Shown one piece after another: positions 1-7,059 of a DNA stretch of 18,809 nt. The notes below the pieces were generated by a model, which ran no database searches, was not told where the DNA came from, and saw nothing but the letters and a program-made list of their open reading frames with translations. Origin of the DNA: Syntrophomonadaceae bacterium (GTDB lineage: Bacteria > Bacillota > Dethiobacteria > DTU022); assembly GCA_007126465.1 (NCBI GenBank), contig SLBE01000150.1:1-18809 (forward strand), written 5' to 3'. The position numbers were made by a program, and so were the translations under genes. Within the stretch, counting starts at the first letter, position 1, and each line of letters begins with the position of its first letter.

Positions 1-17
1 AGATTAGTACTTACTGA

Positions 18-293
18 TTATTTAAGAATATCCCTTAGCTGGGCTTTTAATTCGTTGGTTTCTTTTTCAACATCTTTTTTTGCTTCTTCCCAGGTGCTTT
101 CGCCAGCTTTTTTCAAGCCTTCCAGCTTTTCTTTGGATAGTTCCATTTTCTTTTCAAGTTCTTTCACTTTTTTTTCATATTCAACCTTGGCATCGGCGCT
201 TTTACCCTGAGCTTGTGCTTTTAATTTATCTACTTCAGCTTGCCATTCCTTTAGCTGCGCTTCAATTTTTTCCTGGTATGCTTTTTTATCCAT
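18..293 (-). CDS. Small charged coiled-coil protein (91 aa)
   Basis: The 91-residue product is almost entirely Lys/Glu/Ala-rich helix with heptad-like spacing of Leu, Val and Ile and no Cys or Pro, so it should form a long cytoplasmic coiled coil. No signal peptide or membrane segment is visible. An AGGAGG site lies just upstream of the ATG, and a near-consensus promoter (TTGAAC, 17 bp, TATAAT) sits 25-53 bp before the start, so it is probably expressed from its own promoter. The overall character resembles the small stress-response coiled-coil proteins of the sll1863 type, but charged helices of this kind look alike and I cannot assign a function. The gene is complete, with a stop at position 18. 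Confidence 0.8.
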   Translation of the reverse strand: MDKKAYQEKIEAQLKEWQAEVDKLKAQAQGKSADAKVEYEKKVKELEKKMELSKEKLEGLKKAGESTWEEAKKDVEKETNELKAQLRDILK

Positions 294-317
294 ACTCTAT
301 CGCCTCCTATAGTTATT

Positions 318-346
318 ATTATAACGTATAGAAGCTTATTGTTCAA
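318..346 (-). promoter_or_regulatory. Sigma-A-type promoter of the coiled-coil gene
   Basis: On the minus strand TTGAAC (346-341) is followed after 17 bp by a perfect TATAAT (323-318). Transcription would start near 311, a few bases before the AGGAGG ribosome binding site of the coiled-coil gene, giving a very short leader. Confidence 0.75.
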
Positions 347-361
347 CCATAAATGAACAAT
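338..361. promoter_or_regulatory. Candidate operator: 8-bp inverted repeat over the -35 box
   Basis: ATTGTTCA (338-345) and TGAACAAT (354-361) are perfect inverted copies separated by 8 bp. The left arm covers most of the -35 hexamer of the coiled-coil gene. The arms are AT-rich and there is no T-run, so this looks like a protein-binding palindrome and not a terminator. The binding protein is unknown. Confidence 0.5.
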
Positions 362-455
362 TCTCCATTTTTACAGCACAATTAAAGGTGAGGTCATAAT
401 TTGGATGTGTTTTAATAAACTGCTTATTAAATATACTCAAAAAATAGTTAAGAAG

Positions 456-471
456 TTCTAATAAATTAGAA
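456..471. repeat. Short palindrome upstream of the HD-domain gene
   Basis: TTCTAAT and ATTAGAA are perfect inverted arms around an AA spacer, about 70 bp before the start of the HD-domain gene. It could be an operator or a chance AT-rich palindrome. I see no convincing promoter in 362-538. Confidence 0.25.
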
Positions 472-538
472 TGGCAGCAGGATTTAATGTGCTTAAAACG
501 AAAAGGTAAATAAACTAAGGTAAGGAAGTGAAAGCGAT

Positions 539-1114
539 ATGAGCAATATACCAACTCGCGAAGAAGCGATGACACTGCTAAAAGAGTATAATAAAAACGA
601 TGCCCTGGTTAAGCACGCCCTGGCAGTAGAAGCAGTTATGGAGCATTTCGCAAAAAAATATGAAGAAGATCTTGAAAAATGGAGGGTGATAGGCCTTATT
701 CACGATCTTGATTATGAAAAATATCCTGACCAGCACTGCCATAAAACAGAAGAAATATTAAGAGAGCAAGATTGGCCTGAAGATTATATTCGAGCTGTAA
801 TCAGCCACGGCTGGAAAATCTGCACCAATGTGGAACCAAAAGAAAGGATGGAGAAAGTCCTTTATACGATAGATGAACTTACCGGTTTAATCGTTGCAAC
901 CGTACTGATGAGGCCAAATAAAAGCATTATGGATTTAACCCCGAAATCAGTGAAAAAGAAGTTCAAGCAGAAAAGCTTTGCTGCCGGAGTTGACCGCAGC
1001 ATTATCGAAGAAGGCGCAGAGATGCTTGGTATGGAACTAACTGAGGTAATTGATGAAACCATCAAAGGGATGCAGGCCAGGGCCGAAGAACTCGGACTAA
1101 AAGGAGATTTGTAA
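539..1114 (+). CDS. HD-domain phosphohydrolase family protein (191 aa)
   Basis: The N-terminal two thirds form an HD-superfamily metal-dependent phosphohydrolase domain: His26, the HD doublet at 55-56 within GLIHDLDYEK, His66/His68, His90 in VISHGW, and Asp112 in YTIDELTG are the expected metal ligands. The remaining residues form a charged helical tail. The protein is soluble, with no signal peptide. Small stand-alone HD proteins of this size are common in Firmicutes and usually have unknown nucleotide or phosphoester substrates. A GGAAGTG ribosome binding site lies 8 bp before the ATG. It stands alone on the plus strand and converges with the DsrE-like gene. The domain assignment is confident, the substrate is not. 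Confidence 0.85.
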   Translation: MSNIPTREEAMTLLKEYNKNDALVKHALAVEAVMEHFAKKYEEDLEKWRVIGLIHDLDYEKYPDQHCHKTEEILREQDWPEDYIRAVISHGWKICTNVEPKERMEKVLYTIDELTGLIVATVLMRPNKSIMDLTPKSVKKKFKQKSFAAGVDRSIIEEGAEMLGMELTEVIDETIKGMQARAEELGLKGDL

Positions 1115-1192
1115 AAAAGAACAAGGTACATAGAGGGTTTATTATTCGCATATATAGCCTTTACCGACTTTACCGATCACCTTTTTTAGAGA

Positions 1193-1531
1193 CTACATGG
1201 TTATAACCCGGTAGCCTTCATTTACATAAGCCGACATCGAAGGATGTCCGTTCATATCATCTTTTAGAGGAATTCCAACTGTTTCGTTATATTCAAGTAC
1301 ACCCATCTGCGCGGAACAGGCCTTGCAGATACCATCAATAAGGCCTTTTTCTTTAGCCTTAATATACAAGGGATTTTCAGAAGCTTCCATATCCTTGATT
1401 AACCTGACTGCTTCACCTTCTACAATGATTAAAGCTTTCAAACCTTTGCTTTCCATATCCAGGGCATTGAGAAGAACGTGTATAAAACAAACCTGGTTGC
1501 CGTTGAATGCAAAATAGATAAACTTCTCCAT
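1193..1531 (-). CDS. DsrE/DsrF-like family protein (112 aa)
   Basis: The protein has the alternating beta-strand and helix pattern of the DsrE/DsrF fold: an opening strand (KFIYFAFNG), a central strand ALIIVEGEAV, then helices and the segment GICKACSAQMG, whose two Cys fall where DsrE-type proteins carry their sulfur-handling Cys. It ends with EGYRVITM, typical of the last strand. Some relatives take part in sulfur relay, others are uncharacterised cytoplasmic proteins, and no other sulfur-relay gene is nearby. A GGAAGG site sits 8 bp upstream of the ATG. The gene follows lepA by 36 bp on the same strand, so it may be read from the lepA promoter. Confidence 0.65.
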   Translation of the reverse strand: MEKFIYFAFNGNQVCFIHVLLNALDMESKGLKALIIVEGEAVRLIKDMEASENPLYIKAKEKGLIDGICKACSAQMGVLEYNETVGIPLKDDMNGHPSMSAYVNEGYRVITM

Positions 1532-1567
1532 ATAAAACCTTCCTTTCTTGACTGCTCTATAAAGATA

Positions 1568-3367
1568 TTATTTTACTTTTAATACTGCAGTAAAGGCTTC
1601 CTGGGGGATTTCGACCCGGCCGATTTTTTTCATTTTTTTCTTGCCTTCCTTCTGTTTCTCCAGCAACTTCCTTTTCCTGGTGACATCTCCACCGTAGAGC
1701 TTTTCGGTAACATTCTTTCGCAATGCTTTAACTGTTTCCCGGGCAATAATATTATTCTCGACAGCGGCCTGGATCGGCACATCAAACATCTGCCTGGGAA
1801 TAATTTCTTTTAATTTTTCCACCATCTCCCGGCCTCGCGGGTAAGCTTTATCCTGGTGAATAATAAAGGATAAAGCATCAACTTTTTCTGCATTAACCAG
1901 GATGTCCATCAATACCAGTTTCGATTTCCTGTAGCCATGCATTTCATAGTCCAAGGCTGCATAACCCCTGGTGCGTGATTTAAGCAGATCGAAAAAATCA
2001 TAAACAATTTCTGCCAGCGGTAAATAATAGGTTAGCTTAACCCGTTCTGTATCAAGGTACTCTGTATCCCGAAACTCCCCTCTTTTTTCCTGGCACAACT
2101 CCATGACCGCACCCATGTATTCTGCAGGAATTAAGATCGAAGCATCAACGTAAGGCTCTTCGATTGCTTCCCTATCTCCAGAAGGAGGCATTAGTGCAGG
2201 GTTGTCAACTTCAATCATTCTTCCATCTTTTAAGTGGACCCTGTAAACCACACTGGGAGCAGATACTATTAAGTTCAGACCATACTCCCGCTCCAGCCTT
2301 TCCCTGACAATATCCATGTGCAGCAGACCAAGGAAACCGCAGCGAAAGCCAAGTCCAAGGGCTGCTGATTTTTCAGGCTCATAAGAAAGAGCTGAATCAT
2401 TAAGTTTTAACCGCTCAATTGCTTCCCTCAGGGTTACAAAATCATTGCTATCCTGTGGGAAAAGTCCGCAAAAAACCATGGATACAACCTTCCGGTAACC
2501 AGGCAAGGCCTTTTCTGCAGGGTTTTCTGCCCCGGTTACCGTGTCACCAACCGCAGCATCGGCAACATTCTTAATTGAAGCTATCAGGTAGCCGACCTCA
2601 CCTGCAGCCAAACCCTCTACCGGCTCCATGGCCGGCCGGAATACACCAATTTCAGATACTTCAAATTCCTTACCTGTATTCATAAATTTAATTCTATCAC
2701 CGGTATTTATGCTTCCTTCTACCACCCGGATATAAGCTACAACTCCCCGGTACCTGTCATAGTTTGAATCAAAAACCAGGGCTTTTAACGGAGCATCCGG
2801 ATCACTTGGTATTGGTGGCGGGATTTTCTTTACTACAGCATCAATAACCGCTTCAATACCTGTACCCTGCTTGGCGGAAATGGGCAAAGCATCTGCCGCT
2901 TCATCTCCAATCAAATCTATCAGCTCACCTTTAACTTTTTCAGGATCAGCACTGTCAAGATCAATTTTGTTAATAACAGGCACAATGGCTAAATCCTCTT
3001 CTAAAGCTAAATATGTATTGGCCAGAGTCTGAGCCTCAATTCCCTGTGCAGCATCCACTACTAAAATTGCTCCTTCGCAGGCAGCAAGACTTCGTGACAC
3101 CTCGTAAGTAAAATCAACATGCCCTGGAGTATCAATTAAATTCAAGACATACTCTTCGCCATCATCAGCCTTGTAAGATAGGCGTACAGCCTGCAGCTTA
3201 ATGGTGATACCCCGCTCCCTCTCCAGGTCCATCTGATCAAGAACCTGCTCTTTCATTTCACGTGCAGTAAGGGTGCTGGTTGCCTCAAGCAGACGGTCGG
3301 CCAGGGTTGACTTGCCGTGATCAATATGCGCTATGATACAAAAGTTCCTAATATTTTCCTGCTTCAA
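1568..3367 (-). CDS. lepA: Elongation factor 4 (LepA) GTPase
   Basis: This is a complete LepA/EF4, the ribosome-associated translational GTPase that acts on stalled elongating ribosomes. From the chosen start (599 aa, the usual length) the P-loop AHIDHGKST is at residues 13-21, followed by RGITIK (G2), DTPGHVD (G3) and NKIDL (G4). The C-terminal domain is canonical, with GGDVTRKRKLL and a KKKMKKIGRVEIPQEAF ending. A longer frame runs upstream to 3454, but a GGAGG (3381-3377) lies 9 bp before a TTG at 3367, the LepA family begins with this KQENIRNF-like sequence, and the promoter at about 3404-3412 lies inside the longer frame. I therefore place the start at TTG 3367. Confidence 0.97.
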   Translation of the reverse strand: MKQENIRNFCIIAHIDHGKSTLADRLLEATSTLTAREMKEQVLDQMDLERERGITIKLQAVRLSYKADDGEEYVLNLIDTPGHVDFTYEVSRSLAACEGAILVVDAAQGIEAQTLANTYLALEEDLAIVPVINKIDLDSADPEKVKGELIDLIGDEAADALPISAKQGTGIEAVIDAVVKKIPPPIPSDPDAPLKALVFDSNYDRYRGVVAYIRVVEGSINTGDRIKFMNTGKEFEVSEIGVFRPAMEPVEGLAAGEVGYLIASIKNVADAAVGDTVTGAENPAEKALPGYRKVVSMVFCGLFPQDSNDFVTLREAIERLKLNDSALSYEPEKSAALGLGFRCGFLGLLHMDIVRERLEREYGLNLIVSAPSVVYRVHLKDGRMIEVDNPALMPPSGDREAIEEPYVDASILIPAEYMGAVMELCQEKRGEFRDTEYLDTERVKLTYYLPLAEIVYDFFDLLKSRTRGYAALDYEMHGYRKSKLVLMDILVNAEKVDALSFIIHQDKAYPRGREMVEKLKEIIPRQMFDVPIQAAVENNIIARETVKALRKNVTEKLYGGDVTRKRKLLEKQKEGKKKMKKIGRVEIPQEAFTAVLKVK

Positions 3368-3403
3368 ATGATATTGCCTCCATCCAGATCTTCTTCCTGT
3401 AGG

Positions 3404-3412
3404 ATTATAACA
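3404..3412 (-). promoter_or_regulatory. Extended -10 promoter of lepA
   Basis: On the minus strand TGTTATAAT is a perfect extended -10 (TGnTATAAT), with a poor -35 (TTAATT at 17 bp). Transcription would begin near 3397, leaving a 30-base leader before the TTG start of lepA. Confidence 0.6.
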
Positions 3413-3420
3413 CAAGATCA

Positions 3421-3447
3421 GCCAGGAATTAATTATTGACACCTGGC
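3421..3447. repeat. Inverted repeat GCCAGG / CCTGGC in the lepA upstream region
   Basis: GCCAGG (3421-3426) and CCTGGC (3442-3447) flank an AT-rich 15-bp spacer covering the weak -35 region of lepA. A further GCCAGG occurs at 3478-3483. It may be a regulatory site or chance; no regulator can be named. Confidence 0.25.
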
Positions 3448-3490
3448 AGGACATGATTTTGAGAATTTTAAAGCTTTGCCAGGTAGCGTT

Positions 3491-3691
3491 TTAGCGGCCG
3501 CCATCTATTTTGAAGGCGTTTTGCAGTAAAATCGAGCAAAGAAGGATAGCGCAGGAAAAACTTTTGAAGCATAAAAAGACGCCAGACTTATCTAACAACA
3601 AAACATCATGCCCCTCTAAGGCAAGCAGTGCAGCATTCAAAGCACCTGAAGGACCTGCTCCTGCTACAACAACTTCGTACTCACTTTTCAT
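3491..3691 (-). pseudogene. N-terminal remnant of an FAD-dependent oxidoreductase
   Basis: The first 36 residues are the classic start of an FAD-binding Rossmann protein: a beta strand YEVVVAGAGPSG with GxGxxG, a helix, then HDVLLLDKS, the second strand ending in the acidic ribose-binding region. This pattern is typical of geranylgeranyl-reductase and similar flavoprotein families of about 350-450 aa. After residue 36 the sequence becomes unrelated (GVFLCFKSF...) and stops at 66 residues, so the catalytic remainder is missing. An AGGG site 8 bp before the ATG and the 27-bp distance from the GNAT stop suggest it was once a normal operon member. A functional 66-aa peptide is unlikely. Confidence 0.7.
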
Positions 3692-3718
3692 TCAAATTAC
3701 CCTGACCTTTCTTGTGGG

Positions 3719-4261
3719 CTATTCACGCCAGTACTCAGGTCGATTAATTGCGTCAGCACAAAGAATTTTTCCGGTTAACTTGCTAGCTAAACCCGGGCTT
3801 AGTTCACGAACCATCCAGGCAGCCGCAACCTCATCAGGAATAGGATATGGAGCTTCAAGACCAAGTCTTCCAGCTACCTTAAAACCAAAACGAGGATAAT
3901 AATTTGGATGACCAAGAACAAATACGAGTTTTACTCCCTTTCGGGTCAGTATCTGTAAACCTTTTTCAATTAGCCGACCTCCTATCTCCCTGTTTTGTTC
4001 CTCCGGTAATACAGCAAGGGGTGCAAGTAATTGAATATCCAGATTCGAATCAGTGTCAAGTTGCGCGCTGGTAAATAATATATGTCCGATTATCTTCTCA
4101 TCCTTCAACGCTACAAGAGAAAGCAGTGGCCGGGCAGTCGGATCGCTTAAGAGATCATTTATTAGTTTAAAAATTTCCGGGCCTTCATTTTGACCAAATG
4201 CCTCTTTTGCAACGTTCAGTAATTCCTCTAAATCTGCCTTTACTGCTTCGCGTATTATCAA
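3719..4261 (-). CDS. GNAT-family N-acetyltransferase, YhbS-like (180 aa)
   Basis: The protein matches the YhbS-like GNAT group (COG3153 type): IIREAVKADLEELLNVAKEAF at the N-terminus, IIGHILFTSAQ, then LAPLAVLPEEQNREIGGRLIEKGL, the acetyl-CoA-binding loop and helix, and GHPNYYPRFGFKVA, a hallmark of this group. In the pyrophosphate-binding loop the usual QxxGxG reads QNREIG, so the first Gly is Glu; the fold is probably kept but cofactor binding could differ. The start is a TTG at 4261 with GGAGAG 8 bp upstream. It follows the DHH gene by 26 bp on the same strand, and is probably co-transcribed with it. The acceptor substrate cannot be deduced. Confidence 0.85.
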   Translation of the reverse strand: MIIREAVKADLEELLNVAKEAFGQNEGPEIFKLINDLLSDPTARPLLSLVALKDEKIIGHILFTSAQLDTDSNLDIQLLAPLAVLPEEQNREIGGRLIEKGLQILTRKGVKLVFVLGHPNYYPRFGFKVAGRLGLEAPYPIPDEVAAAWMVRELSPGLASKLTGKILCADAINRPEYWRE

Positions 4262-4287
4262 TTATCTATCTCTCCAATAACAGGTTA

Positions 4288-5370
4288 TTACTTGATTAGA
4301 TTTTTTACTTTATCCTTGATATTTTCATATAGACTTTCAATACCGGCTTTATAATAAGTATCCCTGTTCCGGCGGAAAATATCCAGTGTAGTTGCTTCGA
4401 TTAACTTCCATAACATTTCTTTTTCAGGAGTATTCCTGAAATAGTCCAATTTTACCTGGTATGCACCCTTGTACTGCCTGCCACCACCATTCGGCGTAAT
4501 CCGTTTAATAATCCTGTTTAAGTCAACAGAACTACTTCCGGATCGCAGGGAAACATCCAGGTACATTTCACTTTTCCTGGGGTTTTCTATAACAGCAAAA
4601 ACCGCAACCAGGCTGTGGTTTCGATTTTTCAAAATCATATCTGCTGCCAGGGCAATGGAATCCCTGTTTTTTGAGTCAACAAAACCAATCCCGTATAGAC
4701 CCCAGTCTTTATAAACAACCTCATTGCCTATCCCTTTGTTATAGTAGAGCAACATCTCGGGAGTTGGTGGCAAACTGTTGATATTTTCCAGGAAACTCTG
4801 ATCTGCAAAGCCAGACAAGAAACTTAATGCTTCCACGTCAAGGGGATTAATATGATTGTATCTATCGGTATCGGTTTGAATGCCGAACATCAATGCTGTG
4901 GCAGCAACAGCCATATCCTCCGCGGACAGTTCCAGATCCAGATTCTGCAAAATTAAAGCAACCAGGGTGCTGGTGGAGCCCACATCAGTTCTAAGCAGCG
5001 CATAATCAGCCGGTACTGCATCCGATGATTTGGCATGGTGATCAATATGAACAGCACAGGGAAGTTTACCACCGATTGATTCCACCCTGTTGTTTTGAAA
5101 ATCGGGGACAATGTAGGCTTCATATTTTTGAATATTAATATCTTTATCAAAATTAACAGGTATTTCTAATCTGTCAATTAATAGCTGATTTTGAGGCAGC
5201 GACAATTTTCTTTCTGCATAAATTGCCGATTCAATAGAATAATGATCAAGGATTAGCTTGATAGTATACGCCGAAGCGATAGCATCAGGATCAGGTGAAC
5301 CGGGGATAAAAACTGCCAGAGCTTTATACTTTTGAACTGCTTGAAGGAATAATTCTGCCTCTTTTTTCAT
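4288..5370 (-). CDS. DHH/DHHA1-family phosphoesterase (360 aa)
   Basis: The protein has a DHH domain followed by a DHHA1 domain, as in the NrnA/RecJ-type phosphoesterases that cleave small nucleotides such as short RNAs or pAp. Motif I is GSPDPDA (about 24-30), Asp90 lies in IVPDF, motif III is IDHHAKSS (109-116), and a DVGSTSTLV segment follows. The C-terminal substrate motif reads GGGRQYKGA. Two normally conserved His are changed: the first His of motif I (HxxPDxDA) is Pro, and the GGGH of DHHA1 is GGGR. The ATG at 5370 is chosen because GAGG (5380-5377) lies 6 bp upstream; an in-frame TTG at 5382 lacks good spacing. The substrate is uncertain. Confidence 0.85.
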   Translation of the reverse strand: MKKEAELFLQAVQKYKALAVFIPGSPDPDAIASAYTIKLILDHYSIESAIYAERKLSLPQNQLLIDRLEIPVNFDKDINIQKYEAYIVPDFQNNRVESIGGKLPCAVHIDHHAKSSDAVPADYALLRTDVGSTSTLVALILQNLDLELSAEDMAVAATALMFGIQTDTDRYNHINPLDVEALSFLSGFADQSFLENINSLPPTPEMLLYYNKGIGNEVVYKDWGLYGIGFVDSKNRDSIALAADMILKNRNHSLVAVFAVIENPRKSEMYLDVSLRSGSSSVDLNRIIKRITPNGGGRQYKGAYQVKLDYFRNTPEKEMLWKLIEATTLDIFRRNRDTYYKAGIESLYENIKDKVKNLIK

Positions 5371-5393
5371 GCGATGCCTCAACCTTTTTGATC

Positions 5394-5402
5394 ATTATAC
5401 CA
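5394..5402 (-). promoter_or_regulatory. Extended -10 promoter of the DHH gene
   Basis: On the minus strand TGGTATAAT is a perfect extended -10 located 24 bp before the ATG of the DHH gene. The -35 is weak (TTTTTA at 17 bp). Confidence 0.6.
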
Positions 5403-5577
5403 TTTTTTTGCATTAATAAAAATTATTCGCGATCACTTGTTTAAAATCTTACTAAAGGGGGACCGGCTCACTCATGACGAAACCTTACCGAGGGATGTGA
5501 AATAACCATGTCAACAAAAATCGTCTTTACTATCGCCTTTAAAGAAAACTATGCAGTTACTCAATTAAAACTTTTAC
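5403..5577. other. Intergenic stretch with no assigned function
   Basis: This region separates the divergent DHH promoter from the riboswitch promoter. It contains a G-rich run (AAAGGGGGACCGG near 5452-5464) and a 34-codon open frame (5508-5612, ATG to TAG) with GAGG about 13 bp upstream. That frame runs through the riboswitch promoter and is probably not real. I recognise no RNA family or binding site here. Confidence 0.4.
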
Positions 5578-5607
5578 TTGACACTCTACTATCATATCAA
5601 ATATTAT
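5578..5607 (+). promoter_or_regulatory. Promoter of the riboswitch / HD-GYP unit
   Basis: A perfect TTGACA (5578-5583) and TATTAT (5602-5607) are 18 bp apart. Transcription would start near 5614, about 8 bases before the aptamer, the usual arrangement for a leader RNA. Confidence 0.75.
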
Positions 5608-5621
5608 CTTAGCAACAATAA

Positions 5622-5710
5622 AAACTGTAAGGGCAAAGCTACCGAAAGGTAGTGACGCAAAGCTAGAGGGGCTAAATCACGTTTTGTGATATGTCAGCCA
5701 GTTACCAGGT
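5622..5710 (+). ncRNA. Cyclic di-GMP-I (GEMM-I) riboswitch aptamer
   Basis: All hallmark parts are present. AGGGCAAAG has G in the ligand-contact position (5632, equivalent to G20 of the Vc2 aptamer), which favours c-di-GMP over cGAMP. P2 is CTACC-GAAA-GGTAG (5639-5652) with the GAAA tetraloop. GACGCAAAGC (5654-5663) holds the stacking A (5659, A47 equivalent). P3 is built from GGCT/AGCC and ATCAC-GTTTT-GTGAT (5670-5699). P1 pairs CTGTAA (5625-5630) with TTA-C-CAG (5702-5708), leaving C5705 bulged as the C92 equivalent. It lies between a promoter and an intrinsic terminator and directly precedes an HD-GYP gene. Confidence 0.95.
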
Positions 5711-5729
5711 GTAGCCCGGATGGACTAAG

Positions 5730-5760
5730 CCCTCTGCTTGGTAACGCAGGTGGGTTTTTT
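5730..5760 (+). terminator. Riboswitch expression platform: intrinsic terminator
   Basis: CCCTCTGC (5730-5737) pairs with GCAGG-T-GGG (5746-5754), with one bulged T and one G-T pair, around the loop TTGGTAAC, and is followed by six T. Two alternative pairings compete with it. The loop TGGTAAC is an exact complement of GTTACCA (5701-5707), the 3' strand of aptamer P1, and AGCCCTCT (5728-5735) can pair with AGAGGGGCT (5665-5673) of the P3 side. Ligand-stabilised aptamer would therefore free the terminator, predicting an OFF switch at high c-di-GMP. Confidence 0.85.
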
Positions 5761-5848
5761 ATTTGTTAGAAAATACCAGTTCAAACAAAGGCTCAATATT
5801 CTTTTCTCTAGTAAGCAATTTAACTCCTAGCCTGAAAGGATGATCACC

Positions 5849-6949
5849 ATGCGTAAAGTATCGCTGGAAAAAATTGAACCCGGTATGCTTCTGGCCAAAG
5901 ACATTTATGGTGAAAGAGGCCAGGTGCTGCTCAGAGCTGACATTGAACTAAAACCACGCTTTTTAAATTATCTTGAGCAGGCAGGAATAGAATTTATATA
6001 CGTTAGGGATAGCCGGATCGAAGATGTAAATGCTGAAGACCCGATTACCGAAAAAACGCGCCAGGTTGCCCGTTCAATGGTTAAGAGTATCACCAGCAGC
6101 ATCAAAAACAACGATACTGGCAGTAGCGGAAAAATCGCAAAAAGTATAAATGTTCAGGACCGGGAAATACTGGAGACCGTAAATCAAATAATTGATGAAC
6201 TGCTGGATAGTAAGGATATAGTAGTACAGTTGATTGATATTAGATCAAAAGATAATTATCTGTTTGCTCACAGTGTTAATTGTGCCGTCCTGGCAACACT
6301 GGTCGCAAAGAAAATGAGATATAAACCAAAAGAATTAAGATGGCTTGCAACAGGTGCTCTTTTTCATGACCTGGGAATGGCTGTTCTTCCCAAAAACATA
6401 CTGGAAAAACAGGATAAGTTGACCGATGAAGAATATCTGGAAGTTAAGAAACATCCACTTCACAGTTTTGATATCTTTAAAACTACGAATATCTTTGATG
6501 CTCGTGCCGGAGCAGTAGTGCTGCAGCATCATGAACGTTACCAGGGTCAGGGTTACCCGAGGGGACTGGCCGGTAAAAGTATCAACCCGCTGGCACAAAT
6601 TGCAGGCATTGCCGATGTATATGATGCCATGACCTCTGATAGGCCATACAGAAAATCATATCAGCCACATGAAGCTGTGGAAGTACTGCTCTCCCAGGGA
6701 GAAGAACTGTTTGATGTGTCTATCCTGCAGCATTTTCTCTCTATAATTGCAGCCTATCCGATCGGCTTGCATGTTTTATTAAGTAACGGAGATAGCGGAT
6801 TGATTGTGGCCAATAACCCCGGTTTTACTCTCAGGCCTGTAGTGCGAGTTTTATACCGGGATGGCGAAATTCTTGAGCCCCATCCTGCCCCTTATGACCT
6901 GGATCTCTCTCAAACCCTGGACTTAACAATTATTAAAGTTATTGAATAA
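5849..6949 (+). CDS. HD-GYP domain protein, probable c-di-GMP phosphodiesterase (366 aa)
   Basis: An N-terminal region (LEKIEPGMLLAKDIYGERGQVLL, residues about 4-26) is the short beta module often found before HD-GYP domains, followed by a linker. The HD-GYP domain has HSVNCAVL, LFHDLGM (usual HDIGK), VLQHHERYQGQGYPRGL with the diagnostic GYP, and IADVYDAMTSDRPYRKSY. The full metal-binding set appears intact, supporting hydrolysis of c-di-GMP; no membrane segment or receiver domain is seen. The ATG at 5849 is preferred because AAAGG (5835-5839) is 9 bp upstream; the ATG at 5840 directly abuts that site. The gene sits 88 bp beyond the riboswitch terminator, so transcription should respond to its own substrate. 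Confidence 0.92.
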   Translation: MRKVSLEKIEPGMLLAKDIYGERGQVLLRADIELKPRFLNYLEQAGIEFIYVRDSRIEDVNAEDPITEKTRQVARSMVKSITSSIKNNDTGSSGKIAKSINVQDREILETVNQIIDELLDSKDIVVQLIDIRSKDNYLFAHSVNCAVLATLVAKKMRYKPKELRWLATGALFHDLGMAVLPKNILEKQDKLTDEEYLEVKKHPLHSFDIFKTTNIFDARAGAVVLQHHERYQGQGYPRGLAGKSINPLAQIAGIADVYDAMTSDRPYRKSYQPHEAVEVLLSQGEELFDVSILQHFLSIIAAYPIGLHVLLSNGDSGLIVANNPGFTLRPVVRVLYRDGEILEPHPAPYDLDLSQTLDLTIIKVIE

Positions 6950-6994
6950 ATATCATTTAAAAACTCTTATTAGCCCTCCTGCTAAAGATACATT

Positions 6995-7022
6995 TTGAAG
7001 TATGGCAGAATAATGCTATGAT
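6995..7022 (+). promoter_or_regulatory. Candidate promoter of the HepT-like gene
   Basis: TTGAAG (6995-7000) and TATGAT (7017-7022) are 16 bp apart, 38 bp before the ATG at 7060. Each box matches the consensus in five of six positions. Confidence 0.45.
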
Positions 7023-7059
7023 TAGGACTAAGGCAATTATAAGCTGGCGGGGATAATAG

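Noticed and set aside
336..575. 79-codon minus-strand frame upstream of the HD gene
   Set aside because: It begins inside the HD-gene start on the other strand, has no ribosome binding site and no recognisable pattern.
3368..3454. 29-codon upstream extension of lepA
   Set aside because: It contains the lepA promoter and the ribosome binding site, does not resemble LepA, and a well-placed TTG start gives the normal family length.
5508..5612. 34-codon frame as a leader peptide
   Set aside because: It runs through the -35 and -10 of the riboswitch promoter and ends at the transcription start, so it cannot be on the riboswitch transcript; no other promoter is evident.
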